64,000 bases of DNA from Desulfuromonas sp964536375 (GCA_964536375.1 CAZHXF010000007.1:9880-73879); one strand, 5' to 3'. Shown: positions 17,794-26,366, numbered from the stretch's first letter. Made by a program: numbers and translations. The notes: generated by a model not told the origin, from the letters alone.

Positions 17794-18548
17794 GCAAGAT
17801 TGGTGGTGAACGGCGTGAAAACCTGAGGAGGGGAGTTTACCTGCTGCCAAATCTGATAACGACCGGTAGCTTGTTTGCTGGTTTTTATGGCATTGTTGCC
17901 AGTATGAACGGTAAATACGATGTCGCTGCGTGGTTTATTTTAATCTCGGCGGTGTTTGATGTTTTGGATGGTAAGGTTGCCCGTTTAACGAATACTACCA
18001 GTCAGTTTGGTGTTGAGTACGATTCGTTAGCAGATTTAGTGTCATTTGGTGTGGCGCCAGCTATCTTAATGTACACTTGGGCTTTACAGCCGTTTGGTAA
18101 GTGGGGTTGGCTGGCGGCGTTTCTCTATGTTGTATGTGGCGCGTTGCGCTTGGCCAGGTTCAATGTGCAAGTTGAAACGGTAGAGTCAAAGAACTTTATC
18201 GGTTTGCCTATACCCGCTGCGGCGAGTATGGTAGCTGCCTGTGTGCTGCTGTTTTATCATTTGGGCGGTTCGGGCACTATCCGCATGCTTTCAGTGTTGT
18301 TGTTAATATATGTCCTAGCCGTGCTTATGGTGAGTAATGTTAAATACTATTCATTCAAGGACCCGGAATTGCTCAAGAAGCGACCTTTCGGTATGTTGGT
18401 TTTAGCTATTGTATTGATAATAGTGATTGTGGCCGAGCCTGAAGTGATGTTTTTCTTAATGTTTATAACGTACACTATGTTTAGTCCAGTGCGTGCAGGT
18501 CTGGCTATTTTGCGCCGCCGCCGTGGAGTTGATGTTTTGCTAGACTAA
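17790..18548 (+). CDS. pssA: CDP-diacylglycerol-serine O-phosphatidyltransferase
   Basis: PssA makes phosphatidylserine from CDP-diacylglycerol (product of CdsA, also in this window) and serine, supplying Psd. The CDP-alcohol phosphatidyltransferase motif is complete: DGKVAR, eight residues, G, three, D, three, D, within LDGKVARLTNTTSQFGVEYD and the following SLAD. Six to eight helices follow. The type II (membrane) class is inferred. It overlaps psd by four bases, indicating translational coupling. Confidence 0.96.
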   Translation: MSKIGGERRENLRRGVYLLPNLITTGSLFAGFYGIVASMNGKYDVAAWFILISAVFDVLDGKVARLTNTTSQFGVEYDSLADLVSFGVAPAILMYTWALQPFGKWGWLAAFLYVVCGALRLARFNVQVETVESKNFIGLPIPAAASMVAACVLLFYHLGGSGTIRMLSVLLLIYVLAVLMVSNVKYYSFKDPELLKKRPFGMLVLAIVLIIVIVAEPEVMFFLMFITYTMFSPVRAGLAILRRRRGVDVLLD

Positions 18549-19089
18549 ATTTTGTTTGTTCGCACCTAAAAAGTTTTTTTGTTTGCTAAAATTGTTACTG
18601 TTTGATTGACGGAAAACTCCAGTTCGTGTTTATGTGTAGTAAAATAGATAGATAAAAAGCGATGAAGAGGAGTAGTAAGCTCTTATCCTGTCTCAGAGAG
18701 CTGGCGGTTGGTGTAAGCCAGTACAGGTACAAGCTGAACTCGCCTTGGAGCTGCATTGGTCAATGTTTTTTACCCTAGCCAATGTCGTGAACCTGCGTAA
18801 AGGGTAGATTAAGGGTCTTGTTGAAGTGGTTAACAAGGCTGAAACAGGGTGGTACCGCGGAGCATTCAAGCTTTCGCCCCTGATAGACAGGGGGCGGAAG
18901 CTTTTTTATTTTGTGGCGTTGTTGTCTATGCCATCAATATCCGCCGGCATTGAGGAAGGAGGTGGGGTCGTGGAAGCAGACCTGGGTGATCTAAAGTGTT
19001 TCAAGCTATCTGAAATCAATATGGTAAAATGTGGAACAGTTTCATTCACTATCCTTTGCAACCGGTGGCATAATTTTTAGGAGGAACAA
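18549..19089 (+). other. pssA-leuA intergenic region, 541 bases
   Basis: This region holds the T-box leader (18661-18907) and, after its terminator, about 180 bases of leader before leuA. An apparent short reading frame spanning 18826-19080 crosses the T-box terminator and has no ribosome site or family likeness, so I regard it as non-coding. I see no second terminator or clear promoter between 18908 and 19089. Confidence 0.7.
18661..18907 (+). promoter_or_regulatory. T-box riboswitch (leucine-specific) upstream of leuA
   Basis: The leader has the full set of T-box elements. There is an AGTA-containing 5' stem I segment, then the distal-loop element AGAGAGCTGGCGGTTGGTG. The specifier context GAACTCGCCTTGGAG follows, with CTC (Leu) at 18739-18741. 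The T-box AGGGTGGTACCGCG is at 18846-18859; its TGGT would pair with an ACCA tRNA end, fitting the A discriminator of tRNA-Leu. The terminator is 18868-18880 with 18891-18903 plus a T run. Uncharged tRNA-Leu would favour antitermination and leuA expression. A TTGACG at 18606 may be the -35, with a poor -10. Confidence 0.93.
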
Positions 19090-20628
19090 ATGTCTAACGA
19101 TAATAAAGTGATTATTTTTGATACAACTTTACGTGATGGTGAGCAATCACCAGGTGCCAGTATGACTATGGATGAGAAATTACGTATTGCTTATCAGCTA
19201 GAAAAAATGAATGTCGATGTTATGGAGGCTGGTTTTCCTATAGCGTCGATAGGAGATTTTGAGGCTGTTAAAAAAATAGCCCAAGTTATTAAGGGACCAC
19301 AAATAGCAGGGTTAGCTCGTGCCTGTGATGAAGATATTGACAGAGCGTGGGAGGCGTTGCAGTACGCTGGTGATCGTGGGCGCATCCATACGTTTATTGC
19401 TACCAGCGATATTCATATGCAGTATAAACTTAGAATGACAGAAGATGAGGTTGTCGCAGCTGCGGTGCATGCAGTTAAACGAGCCGCTGGATATACCCCT
19501 AATGTTGAGTTCTCTGCCGAGGATGCAGTGCGTACCCGTTTGCCATTTTTGGCACGTGTTGTAGAAGCGGTAATTGATGCCGGTGCAAGTACGGTTAATA
19601 TCCCCGACACCGTCGGCTATACCATGCCGCAGGAATATTACGATATTATTGTTTACCTGAAGAAGACTGTGCCCAACATTGATAAGGCGGTTATCTCAGT
19701 TCATTGTCATAATGACTTGGGTTTGTCTGTTGCTAACTCATTGGCTGCAATACGTGCTGGAGCTCGTCAGGTTGAGTGTACAATTAATGGCATTGGCGAG
19801 CGTGCCGGTAACTGTTCGTTGGAAGAGGTAGTGATGGGGCTGCGTACCCGTCAAGATATAATGCCATATTCCACCAATGTGGTAACTGAGCATATCTATG
19901 CCACTAGTCGTTTGTTGACAACAATTACTGGTATTGTGGTGCAACCCAACAAGGCTATTGTTGGTGCAAATGCCTTTGCCCATGAGGCCGGTATTCATCA
20001 GCATGGGGTGTTGATGGAGAAGACCACTTACGAAATAATGACACCGGAATCTATTGGTCTTAACCAAAACAAGTTGGTCTTAGGTAAACACTCTGGGCGC
20101 CATGCTTTTAATTTACGTTTGCAGGAATTGGGCTACGATTTATCCAAGGACGATCTGAAGAAAGCTTTTGTACGCTTCAAGGCGCTGGCCGATATTAAGA
20201 AAAACATTTTTGATGAAGATTTGGAGGCGATTGTTGCTGATGAAATCATCCGGGTGCCTGAACTGTTTAAATTGATGGAGATGAGTGTTCATTCTGGTTC
20301 TTTTGCCGCACCAACTGCTACAGTGCAGATGGAAGTCGAGGGCGAAATCAAGAAAACTGCCATTATGGGCGATGGCCCGGTTGATGCTACTTTCAAGGCT
20401 ATTAAAAAATTAACCGGTTCGGACGCGCAGTTGTTGCAATTCTCTATTGGGGCAATCACTGGTGGTACAGATGCTCAGGGCGAATGTACCGTGCGGCTTG
20501 AATCACACGGGCGTGAGCAGTTAGGGCAAGGAGCCCACCCAGACATTATAGTTGCCGCAGCCAAGGCTTATATTAATGCGCTGAATAAAATTGCTTCATT
20601 ACACAAAAAAACAGCGGTGAATGTATAG
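19090..20628 (+). CDS. leuA: 2-isopropylmalate synthase
   Basis: LeuA condenses acetyl-CoA and 2-ketoisovalerate, the committed step of leucine synthesis. The 512-residue protein starts behind TAGGAGGAAC. It shows FDTTLRDGEQSPGASM, the metal/catalytic region VHCHNDLGLSVANSLA, NGIGERAGNCSLEEVV, HEAGIHQHGV and a C-terminal allosteric LeuA domain from about residue 390. Control by the upstream T-box couples expression to tRNA-Leu charging. Confidence 0.97.
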   Translation: MSNDNKVIIFDTTLRDGEQSPGASMTMDEKLRIAYQLEKMNVDVMEAGFPIASIGDFEAVKKIAQVIKGPQIAGLARACDEDIDRAWEALQYAGDRGRIHTFIATSDIHMQYKLRMTEDEVVAAAVHAVKRAAGYTPNVEFSAEDAVRTRLPFLARVVEAVIDAGASTVNIPDTVGYTMPQEYYDIIVYLKKTVPNIDKAVISVHCHNDLGLSVANSLAAIRAGARQVECTINGIGERAGNCSLEEVVMGLRTRQDIMPYSTNVVTEHIYATSRLLTTITGIVVQPNKAIVGANAFAHEAGIHQHGVLMEKTTYEIMTPESIGLNQNKLVLGKHSGRHAFNLRLQELGYDLSKDDLKKAFVRFKALADIKKNIFDEDLEAIVADEIIRVPELFKLMEMSVHSGSFAAPTATVQMEVEGEIKKTAIMGDGPVDATFKAIKKLTGSDAQLLQFSIGAITGGTDAQGECTVRLESHGREQLGQGAHPDIIVAAAKAYINALNKIASLHKKTAVNV

Positions 20629-20686
20629 TGCTGGGTTGTTACTCAACTGCTGGGATTCATATTGTTGATTAATTGTTAGCTGTTAG

Positions 20687-20719
20687 CAAAACGGGATGCT
20701 GTTCAGGCATTCCGTTTTG
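20687..20719 (+). terminator. 13-bp hairpin after leuA
   Basis: caaaacgggatgc (20687-20699) pairs with gcattccgttttg (20707-20719), one G-U included, around a 7-base loop. The T stretch lies inside the 3' arm rather than after it, so termination may be partial and leuC may share the leuA transcript. Confidence 0.55.
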
Positions 20720-20816
20720 TTGTATGGTGTCGTTTTAATGCATAAACAAGGTAAGACAGAATACTTTGAACTGCGTTTTATTTGGTTTGATTTGTGGGTA
20801 TTAACAGGAGAAATTT

Positions 20817-22097
20817 ATGGGAAAGACTATCGCGGAAAAAATATTTGCCAGCCATCTACGTGATGAGCCGTTTGAGGGTACCAAGGTGCTGGCTATTGAT
20901 CGGGTGTTGTGTCACGAGATAACAACCCCGGTAGCAATTGCTGATCTAGAGTCGCGGGGAAAAGATCGGGTTTTTGATAATACCAAGATTAAGGCTGTTA
21001 TTGACCACGTAACTCCATCTAAAGACAGTAAGACGGCACTGCAAGCCAAAATGCTGCGTGATTGGGCTCGTCGCCATGACCTGAAAGATTTCTTTGACGT
21101 TGGTCACAATGGTGTTTGTCATGCTTTGTTTCCAGAAAAAGGTTTTATCCACCCGGGTTTTACCGTCATTATGGGTGATAGCCATACGTGTACCCACGGT
21201 GCTTTTGGGGCTTTTGCCGCCGGTGTTGGTACTACTGACCTTGAAGTTGGCATACTGAAAGGTGTATGTGCTTTTCGCGAGCCAGCAACAATTCGGGTAA
21301 ATTTAAATGGTCAATTGTCTGCTGGTGTTTATGCCAAGGATGTGATCCTGTTTGTTATCGGGCAATTAGGGGTTAATGGTGCTACTGACCGTGTGATTGA
21401 ATTTGCCGGTTCGGTAGTCGAGCAGATGAGCATGGAAGCGCGCATGACGCTGTGTAATATGGCAATTGAAGCCGGTGGTACCAGCGGGATCTGCATGCCC
21501 GACCGTGTAACTGTCGATTATTTGTGGCCATTTATCCAGGATCAATATGCAACACCGGAAGAGGCAGTGGCCGATTTTGCCAAGTGGCAGTCAGATGCAG
21601 ATGCCATCTATGCCCAGGTGCTGGATTTTGATGTTTCGGCATTGGAACCACAGGTTACCTTTGACTACAAACCTGACTGTGTGAAATCAGTTGCCGAGCT
21701 GGCTGGAACAGCTGTTGATCAGGTTTATATCGGTACTTGTACTAATGGACGTATCGAAGATTTACGCGTAGCTGCTGCGATTCTCAAAGGGCGGAAAATT
21801 GCCCCTACTGTGCGCGGCATAGTTTCTCCGGCCACCCCCAAGATTTTTAGCGCCGCTTTGGATGAGGGGATAATTCAGATTTTTATGGAAGCTGGTTTCT
21901 GTGTAACCAACCCTACCTGCGGTGCTTGCCTGGGTATGAGCAATGGTGTTTTGTCTGCAGGTGAAGTGTGTGCTTCTACCAGTAACCGTAACTTTAATGG
22001 TCGTATGGGTAAAGGTGGGATGGTTCATCTGATGAGTCCAGCCACTGCTGCTGCTACTGCTATCACTGGTGTTATTACTGACGCCAGAAGCTTGTAA
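20817..22097 (+). CDS. leuC: 3-isopropylmalate dehydratase, large subunit
   Basis: LeuC with LeuD isomerises 2- to 3-isopropylmalate through a [4Fe-4S] cluster. The 426-residue length matches the shorter LeuC/HacA-like class rather than the ~466-residue enterobacterial form. Cluster cysteines are visible in GTCTNGRIEDLR and TCGACLGMSNG, and MGDSHTCTHGAFGAF is intact. ACAGGAG precedes the ATG. leuD follows after 25 bases. Confidence 0.96.
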   Translation: MGKTIAEKIFASHLRDEPFEGTKVLAIDRVLCHEITTPVAIADLESRGKDRVFDNTKIKAVIDHVTPSKDSKTALQAKMLRDWARRHDLKDFFDVGHNGVCHALFPEKGFIHPGFTVIMGDSHTCTHGAFGAFAAGVGTTDLEVGILKGVCAFREPATIRVNLNGQLSAGVYAKDVILFVIGQLGVNGATDRVIEFAGSVVEQMSMEARMTLCNMAIEAGGTSGICMPDRVTVDYLWPFIQDQYATPEEAVADFAKWQSDADAIYAQVLDFDVSALEPQVTFDYKPDCVKSVAELAGTAVDQVYIGTCTNGRIEDLRVAAAILKGRKIAPTVRGIVSPATPKIFSAALDEGIIQIFMEAGFCVTNPTCGACLGMSNGVLSAGEVCASTSNRNFNGRMGKGGMVHLMSPATAAATAITGVITDARSL

Positions 22098-22122
22098 TTA
22101 ATTTAGAGAGGAAATCGCTAAG

Positions 22123-22653
22123 ATGCAAAAAATATTCAAAGGTGCGACTATCTTTCTAGATCGCTCCGATATTAATACTGATGAAATTATTCCGGCAAAA
22201 TATTTAACTGAAGTTACTAAAGAAGCGCTGCAGCCGTATATGCTTGAGGATCTTAAATTGGAAGGTTTTGATCCCAATGGAGAAGAACTGGCCAATGCGC
22301 GGGTGGTAGTATCACGGCAGAATTTCGGTTGTGGTTCTTCACGTGAACATGCACCGTGGGTGTTTGAGGTTAATGGTGTGCATACCATTATCGCGGAAAG
22401 TTATGCGCGTATTTTTCGCCAAAATATGTTCAACGGTGGCATGTTGGCAATTGAATTGCCCGCTGGGGATATCGATAAATTATTTGGCTTGGGCAAGTTA
22501 GGTCGCGTAGTGGTTGATGTAGATCTGGATGCGCAGACGATTGCTGCAACGGTAGGTGGTAACATTACCAATTTTTCTTTTGCTATATCAGAATTTGACA
22601 AAGCGCTTGTTGAGGCCGGTGGTTGGGTTGAGTTTGCTGATGAGCGTTATTAA
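22123..22653 (+). CDS. leuD: 3-isopropylmalate dehydratase, small subunit
   Basis: The 176-residue swivel-domain subunit contains DINTDEIIPAKYL, NFGCGSSREHAPW and YARIFRQNMFNGG, the family's substrate-recognition motifs. Its length again fits the short LeuD class that partners the short LeuC. GAGAGGAAAT precedes the ATG. It ends the leuA-leuC-leuD run, before two hairpins. Confidence 0.96.
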   Translation: MQKIFKGATIFLDRSDINTDEIIPAKYLTEVTKEALQPYMLEDLKLEGFDPNGEELANARVVVSRQNFGCGSSREHAPWVFEVNGVHTIIAESYARIFRQNMFNGGMLAIELPAGDIDKLFGLGKLGRVVVDVDLDAQTIAATVGGNITNFSFAISEFDKALVEAGGWVEFADERY

Positions 22654-22684
22654 CGGTTTGTTGGTAATGTAAGCTGGAAACTGT

Positions 22685-22706
22685 AGGGTCGGTGTTTGCC
22701 GACCCT
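22685..22706 (+). terminator. Hairpin after leuD
   Basis: agggtcgg (22685-22692) pairs perfectly with ccgaccct (22699-22706) around a 6-base loop. Only two further T follow, so it is a likely but not strong terminator. Confidence 0.6.
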
Positions 22707-22733
22707 TCTGATTTGGTAGAACAGATTTTTAAG

Positions 22734-22776
22734 GTGTGACACGGATGACACGGTCGTTGTGTCGTTTGTGTCACAC
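22734..22776 (+). other. Long wobble-containing RNA hairpin between leuD and leuB
   Basis: The outer arms gtgtgacac (22734-22742) and gtgtcacac (22768-22776) pair perfectly. The inner sequence continues the stem to about 19 pairs, with several G-U pairs and a 5-base loop, if transcribed on the + strand. It lies downstream of leuD and upstream of the leuB promoter. Function is unknown: a second 3' end structure, a processing site or a DNA operator are all possible. Confidence 0.6.
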
Positions 22777-22811
22777 TATTTTAGGTGCGGCAGGGTTATT
22801 GCGTAAAAAGT

Positions 22812-22862
22812 TTGACATTTTATTTAACTGATTTCTATAGTGCCAATCAGCTTTGGTGCTAT
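22812..22862 (+). promoter_or_regulatory. leuB promoter with operator-like dyad
   Basis: Consensus TTGACA (22812-22817) and TATAGT (22836-22841) are 18 bases apart. A 10-base dyad, ATAGTGCCAA (22837-22846) against TTGGTGCTAT (22853-22862), overlaps the -10 and start region with 8 of 10 symmetric positions. This is the place expected for a repressor site, though it could also fold as a 5' mRNA hairpin. Confidence 0.55.
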
Positions 22863-22955
22863 TAATTGCCTGTTGGCCAGCAGAATATTGCTGTTGGGTA
22901 TGTGTAGCTGACCGAAGGCTCTAAATATTACATTTAAATGTGTAGAGGAGGGTAC

Positions 22956-24047
22956 GTGGCTGAAAAGAAATTCAAAGTAGCAGTGTTGCCAGGTGATGGT
23001 ATTGGTCCTGAGGTTATGGCTGAAGCATTGAAGGTGTTGTCTGCTGTCGAGAGTAAATATGGTGTTACTTTCGCAACTACTACGGCAAATGTTGGTGGTG
23101 CTGGTATCGACAATGAGGGGAAGGCGTTACCTCAAGCTACTGTAGATATTTGCAAATCTTCTGATGCTATTTTGTTCGGTAGCGTTGGTGGTCCCAAGTG
23201 GGAATCTCTTCCTCCCGAAGAGCAACCAGAGCGTGGTGCGCTGTTGCCACTGCGGAAGATTTTTGGTCTGTTTTGTAATCTGCGTCCCGCAATAATCTTT
23301 CCGGCTCTTACTGGCAGTTCTACTTTGCGCGAGAGCGTTATTGCTGGTGGGTTTAATATTCTGGTGGTGCGCGAACTTACTGGGGGCATATATTTTTCTG
23401 AGCCTAAGGGGATTGATGAAGTAGATGGTGTGCGGCGCGGTTTTGATACCATGCTCTATACTGAGCCAGAGATTGAGCGTATCACACACGTTGCTTTTGA
23501 AGTGGCGCGCAAACGCGGTAGTAAAGTTTGCAGTATTGATAAGGCTAATGTGTTGTCTTCCTCGGTTCTCTGGCGTGACGTTGTTACGCGTATTGGCAAA
23601 GAATATCCCGACGTTGAACTGTCGCATATGTATGTAGATAACGCGGCTATGCAGCTGGTACGTTGGCCTAAACAGTTTGATGTAATGCTGTGTGGTAATA
23701 TGTTCGGTGATATTATCTCCGATGAAGCCGCAATGCTTACCGGTTCACTCGGAATGTTGGCATCGGCCTCATTGGCTGAAGGTAGCTTTGGCATGTATGA
23801 ACCATCAGGTGGTAGTGCTCCGGATATTGCTGGTCAAGGGATCGCTAACCCAATAGCCCAGGTTTTATCAGCAGCAATGATGTTACGTTATTCGTTCTCA
23901 TTGAACGATGCTGCTGACGCTATTGAAAAAGCAGTTGAAAGCGTGCTGAATGCAGGTTACAGAACTGGTGATATTTATCAGGGTACCGCTGGAGAAAAGA
24001 AGGTAAATACTCGTGAAATGGGTGATGCGATAATCGCGGCACTTTGA
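22956..24047 (+). CDS. leuB: 3-isopropylmalate dehydrogenase
   Basis: LeuB oxidises and decarboxylates 3-isopropylmalate with NAD in the third step of leucine synthesis. The GTG at 22956 behind GAGGAGGG gives 363 residues beginning VAEKKFKVAVLPGDGIGPE. RELTGGIYFSEPKG, DKANVLSSSVLWRD and the metal-binding FGDIISDEAAMLTGSLGML are intact. An upstream ATG would place the ribosome site inside the coding region. It has its own promoter, apart from leuACD. Confidence 0.96.
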   Translation: MAEKKFKVAVLPGDGIGPEVMAEALKVLSAVESKYGVTFATTTANVGGAGIDNEGKALPQATVDICKSSDAILFGSVGGPKWESLPPEEQPERGALLPLRKIFGLFCNLRPAIIFPALTGSSTLRESVIAGGFNILVVRELTGGIYFSEPKGIDEVDGVRRGFDTMLYTEPEIERITHVAFEVARKRGSKVCSIDKANVLSSSVLWRDVVTRIGKEYPDVELSHMYVDNAAMQLVRWPKQFDVMLCGNMFGDIISDEAAMLTGSLGMLASASLAEGSFGMYEPSGGSAPDIAGQGIANPIAQVLSAAMMLRYSFSLNDAADAIEKAVESVLNAGYRTGDIYQGTAGEKKVNTREMGDAIIAAL

Positions 24048-24092
24048 TTTCTGTTGTTTAATTAATTAAGGCACAAGTAAAGGATGACGGGC

Positions 24093-25190
24093 ATGAAAGT
24101 CGGATTTGTCGGTTGGCGCGGTATGGTGGGTTCAGTTCTGGTGCAACGCATGCAGGAGGAAAATGATTTTGCTGGCATAGAGCCGGTGTTTTTTTCCACC
24201 TCGCAGGTTGGTGTTTCAGCGCCGATGGATGCAGGTTTACTCAAGGATGCAAATGATATCGCTGAGCTGAAACAATTGGATGTAATAGTTACCTGCCAAG
24301 GTGGTGATTATACCAAGGCGGTGCATCCACAGTTACGCCAAACCGGCTGGAATGGTTATTGGATCGATGCTGCTAGCACTTTACGCATGGCAGATGATGC
24401 GGTAATAGTTCTTGATCCGGTTAACCGCGCTGTAATCGATAAAGCTCTGACGCAGGGACAGAAAGATTTTATTGGTGGCAATTGCACTGTCAGTCTTATG
24501 TTGATGGCTATTGGTGGACTGTTCCGTGCTGGTTTAGTTGAATGGGTTTCGTCAATGACTTATCAGGCGGCTTCCGGGGCTGGTGCACCGAATATGCGTG
24601 AACTGCTCAGTCAGATGGGAGTATTGCAGAACTCGGTAGCAGATTTATTGGCTGACCCGGCATCGGCAATTTTAGATATAGACAAAAAGGTAACGGCTAC
24701 ATTGCGTAGCGATGAGTTGCCCCATGCTGAGTTTGGTTATGCTTTAGCTGGCAGCGTATTGCCGTGGATTGATCGCGAAGTCGAAGATGGTCAAAGCCGG
24801 GAAGAGTGGAAGGGTTACGCTGAAACCAATAAGATCTTGGCTGGGGTACATCCTATCCCGGTTGATGGTCTCTGTGTGCGGGTTGGATCCATGCGCTGTC
24901 ATAGTCAGGCATTAACGATCAAGTTGACTAAAGATGTGCCCATTGCCGAGATTGAGAGCCTGATCGCTGCCGATAATCAGTGGGTTAAACTGGTAGCTAA
25001 CAATAAGGCAGATACCCTTGCTCAGCTTACTCCAGAGGCAACATCTGGCACATTGACCGTGCCAGTAGGACGAGTGCGTAAGATGAAAATGGGTCCTGAG
25101 TATTTGACCGTGTTCACCTGCGGCGATCAATTGCTGTGGGGCGCCGCTGAGCCATTGCGGCGTATGTTGCGCATATTGCAGGATCAATAA
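24093..25190 (+). CDS. asd: Aspartate-semialdehyde dehydrogenase (enterobacterial type)
   Basis: Asd reduces aspartyl phosphate to the semialdehyde feeding lysine/diaminopimelate, threonine and methionine synthesis. The 365-residue protein starts MKVGFVGWRGMVGSVLVQRM, as in E. coli. The nucleophile is in GGNCTVSLMLMA, the catalytic His in MRCHSQALTIKL, and YQAASGAGAPNMREL is conserved. An ATG three codons upstream is possible. It is followed by a terminator and then by a second, divergent asd-like gene. Confidence 0.96.
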   Translation: MKVGFVGWRGMVGSVLVQRMQEENDFAGIEPVFFSTSQVGVSAPMDAGLLKDANDIAELKQLDVIVTCQGGDYTKAVHPQLRQTGWNGYWIDAASTLRMADDAVIVLDPVNRAVIDKALTQGQKDFIGGNCTVSLMLMAIGGLFRAGLVEWVSSMTYQAASGAGAPNMRELLSQMGVLQNSVADLLADPASAILDIDKKVTATLRSDELPHAEFGYALAGSVLPWIDREVEDGQSREEWKGYAETNKILAGVHPIPVDGLCVRVGSMRCHSQALTIKLTKDVPIAEIESLIAADNQWVKLVANNKADTLAQLTPEATSGTLTVPVGRVRKMKMGPEYLTVFTCGDQLLWGAAEPLRRMLRILQDQ

Positions 25191-25230
25191 TTAGTTTCTG
25201 CTTTGTTCTTTTGTATTTGGTGAATGCTAA

Positions 25231-25267
25231 AGAGAGCAGCTGGATATCCAGCTGCTCTCTTTTTTTA
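25231..25267 (+). terminator. Strong terminator between the two asd-like genes
   Basis: agagagcagctgg pairs perfectly with ccagctgctctct around ATAT (25231-25260), followed by a run of T to 25267. It separates leuB-asd from the next unit. Confidence 0.92.
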
Positions 25268-25350
25268 TTGGCTTTAGGTCAATTGAGATAGCTGCTATGC
25301 TTATAAGCTGGTTGTGGGGTACGTAATTCTTCTGGAGTGCAAGGTTGTCT

Positions 25351-26361
25351 ATGTATAATGTAGTGATAGTTGGGGCCACTGGTGTTGTCGGGCGGCAGGT
25401 GGTTGAATTACTGGATACGCGTAACTTCCCGGTAAGTAACTTGATTTTGTTTGCTTCTGAGCAATCAGTTGGTGAATTTTTAGAATTCAATGATGACTCG
25501 CTACCGGTGCAACTATTGGACAGTGATGGGTTTAAAGGGGCTGATATAGCTTTTTTTTGCGCCGGAGCCGCTATAAGTGAGCAGTATTGTTCAAAGGTTG
25601 CCGCTGCCGGTGTAATCTGTATTGATACATCAGGTTTTTTTAGTGCCGATGATTCGGTGCCTATGGTTGTGCCAGAGATTAATCCAGACTCTCTGCAAGG
25701 CATCAAGGCGAAACGGATAATTGCCAATCCTGGCTGTGCCAGTATTCAGTTGAGCTTGCTGGTGCAGGCGCTGCGCTCAGCTACCAAAATCCACCGTGTG
25801 GTAGTATCCAGCTATCAGTCTGTCTCAGACGCCGGGCAAAAAGGGATTGATGAATTGCGTACCCAGAGTGGGGAATTGCTCAATGGTCGACCATCTAAAA
25901 ATAAAGTTTATCCGTATCAGGTGGCTTACAATTGTTTGCCACAGGTGGGCGGCTTTTTGTCTGACGGCTATACTGTCGAAGAGCGTAAACTGATTTGTGA
26001 AACGCAGCAGATCTTAGGTGGTGACTTGCTGGCTGTAACGGCAACGATGGTAACTGTGCCGTTATTTTATGGTAGCTGTCAGTCGGTAAATATTGAGACT
26101 GAAACGGAACTTAGCATAGAAAAAGTGCGTGAACTGCTGAGTAGCTTTGCCGGTATTGCGGTTGTTGATGATGTAGATAATTTAGAATATCCCATGCCTG
26201 TAGATGCCGTGGATCAAGATGAACTTTTCGTTGGGCGTATCCGTCCTGATGCCAGCGTTGCTGGAGGGCTGAATGTGTGGACTGCGCTGGATAACCTGCG
26301 CAAAGGCTGCGCTACTAATGCTGTGCAGATTGCTGAACTGCTGATAAAGGTATATCTCTAA
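25351..26361 (+). CDS. ASADH paralogue, USG-1-like, probably catalytically impaired
   Basis: This 336-residue protein has the ASADH fold of the Gram-positive/Asd2 branch: MYNVVIVGATGVVGRQVVEL at the N-terminus, ANPGCASIQLSLL, SYQSVSDAGQKGIDEL, and VGRIRPD with NLRKGCATNAVQIAELL at the end. The nucleophile Cys is kept, but the usual RVPV-GHS block reads TVPLFYGSCQSV, so the substrate Arg is Thr and the catalytic His is Ser. The usual PNC is PGC. These changes resemble USG-1 proteins, which are ASADH homologues without ASADH activity. The ATG at 25351 is chosen over an upstream TTG. truA follows directly. Confidence 0.85.
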   Translation: MYNVVIVGATGVVGRQVVELLDTRNFPVSNLILFASEQSVGEFLEFNDDSLPVQLLDSDGFKGADIAFFCAGAAISEQYCSKVAAAGVICIDTSGFFSADDSVPMVVPEINPDSLQGIKAKRIIANPGCASIQLSLLVQALRSATKIHRVVVSSYQSVSDAGQKGIDELRTQSGELLNGRPSKNKVYPYQVAYNCLPQVGGFLSDGYTVEERKLICETQQILGGDLLAVTATMVTVPLFYGSCQSVNIETETELSIEKVRELLSSFAGIAVVDDVDNLEYPMPVDAVDQDELFVGRIRPDASVAGGLNVWTALDNLRKGCATNAVQIAELLIKVYL

Positions 26362-26366
26362 CCAGT

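Larger units (their letters stand above)
22654..22955 (+). other. leuD-leuB intergenic region, 302 bases
   Basis: In order it holds the leuD hairpin (22685-22706), the 43-base wobble hairpin (22734-22776), the leuB promoter with a dyad over its -10, a perfect 12-base palindrome ACATTTAAATGT (22930-22941) and the leuB ribosome site. I see no gene in it. Confidence 0.7.

Noticed and set aside
18826..19080. 84-codon frame after pssA
   Set aside because: It runs through the T-box antiterminator and terminator and has no homology signal, so it is leader RNA.
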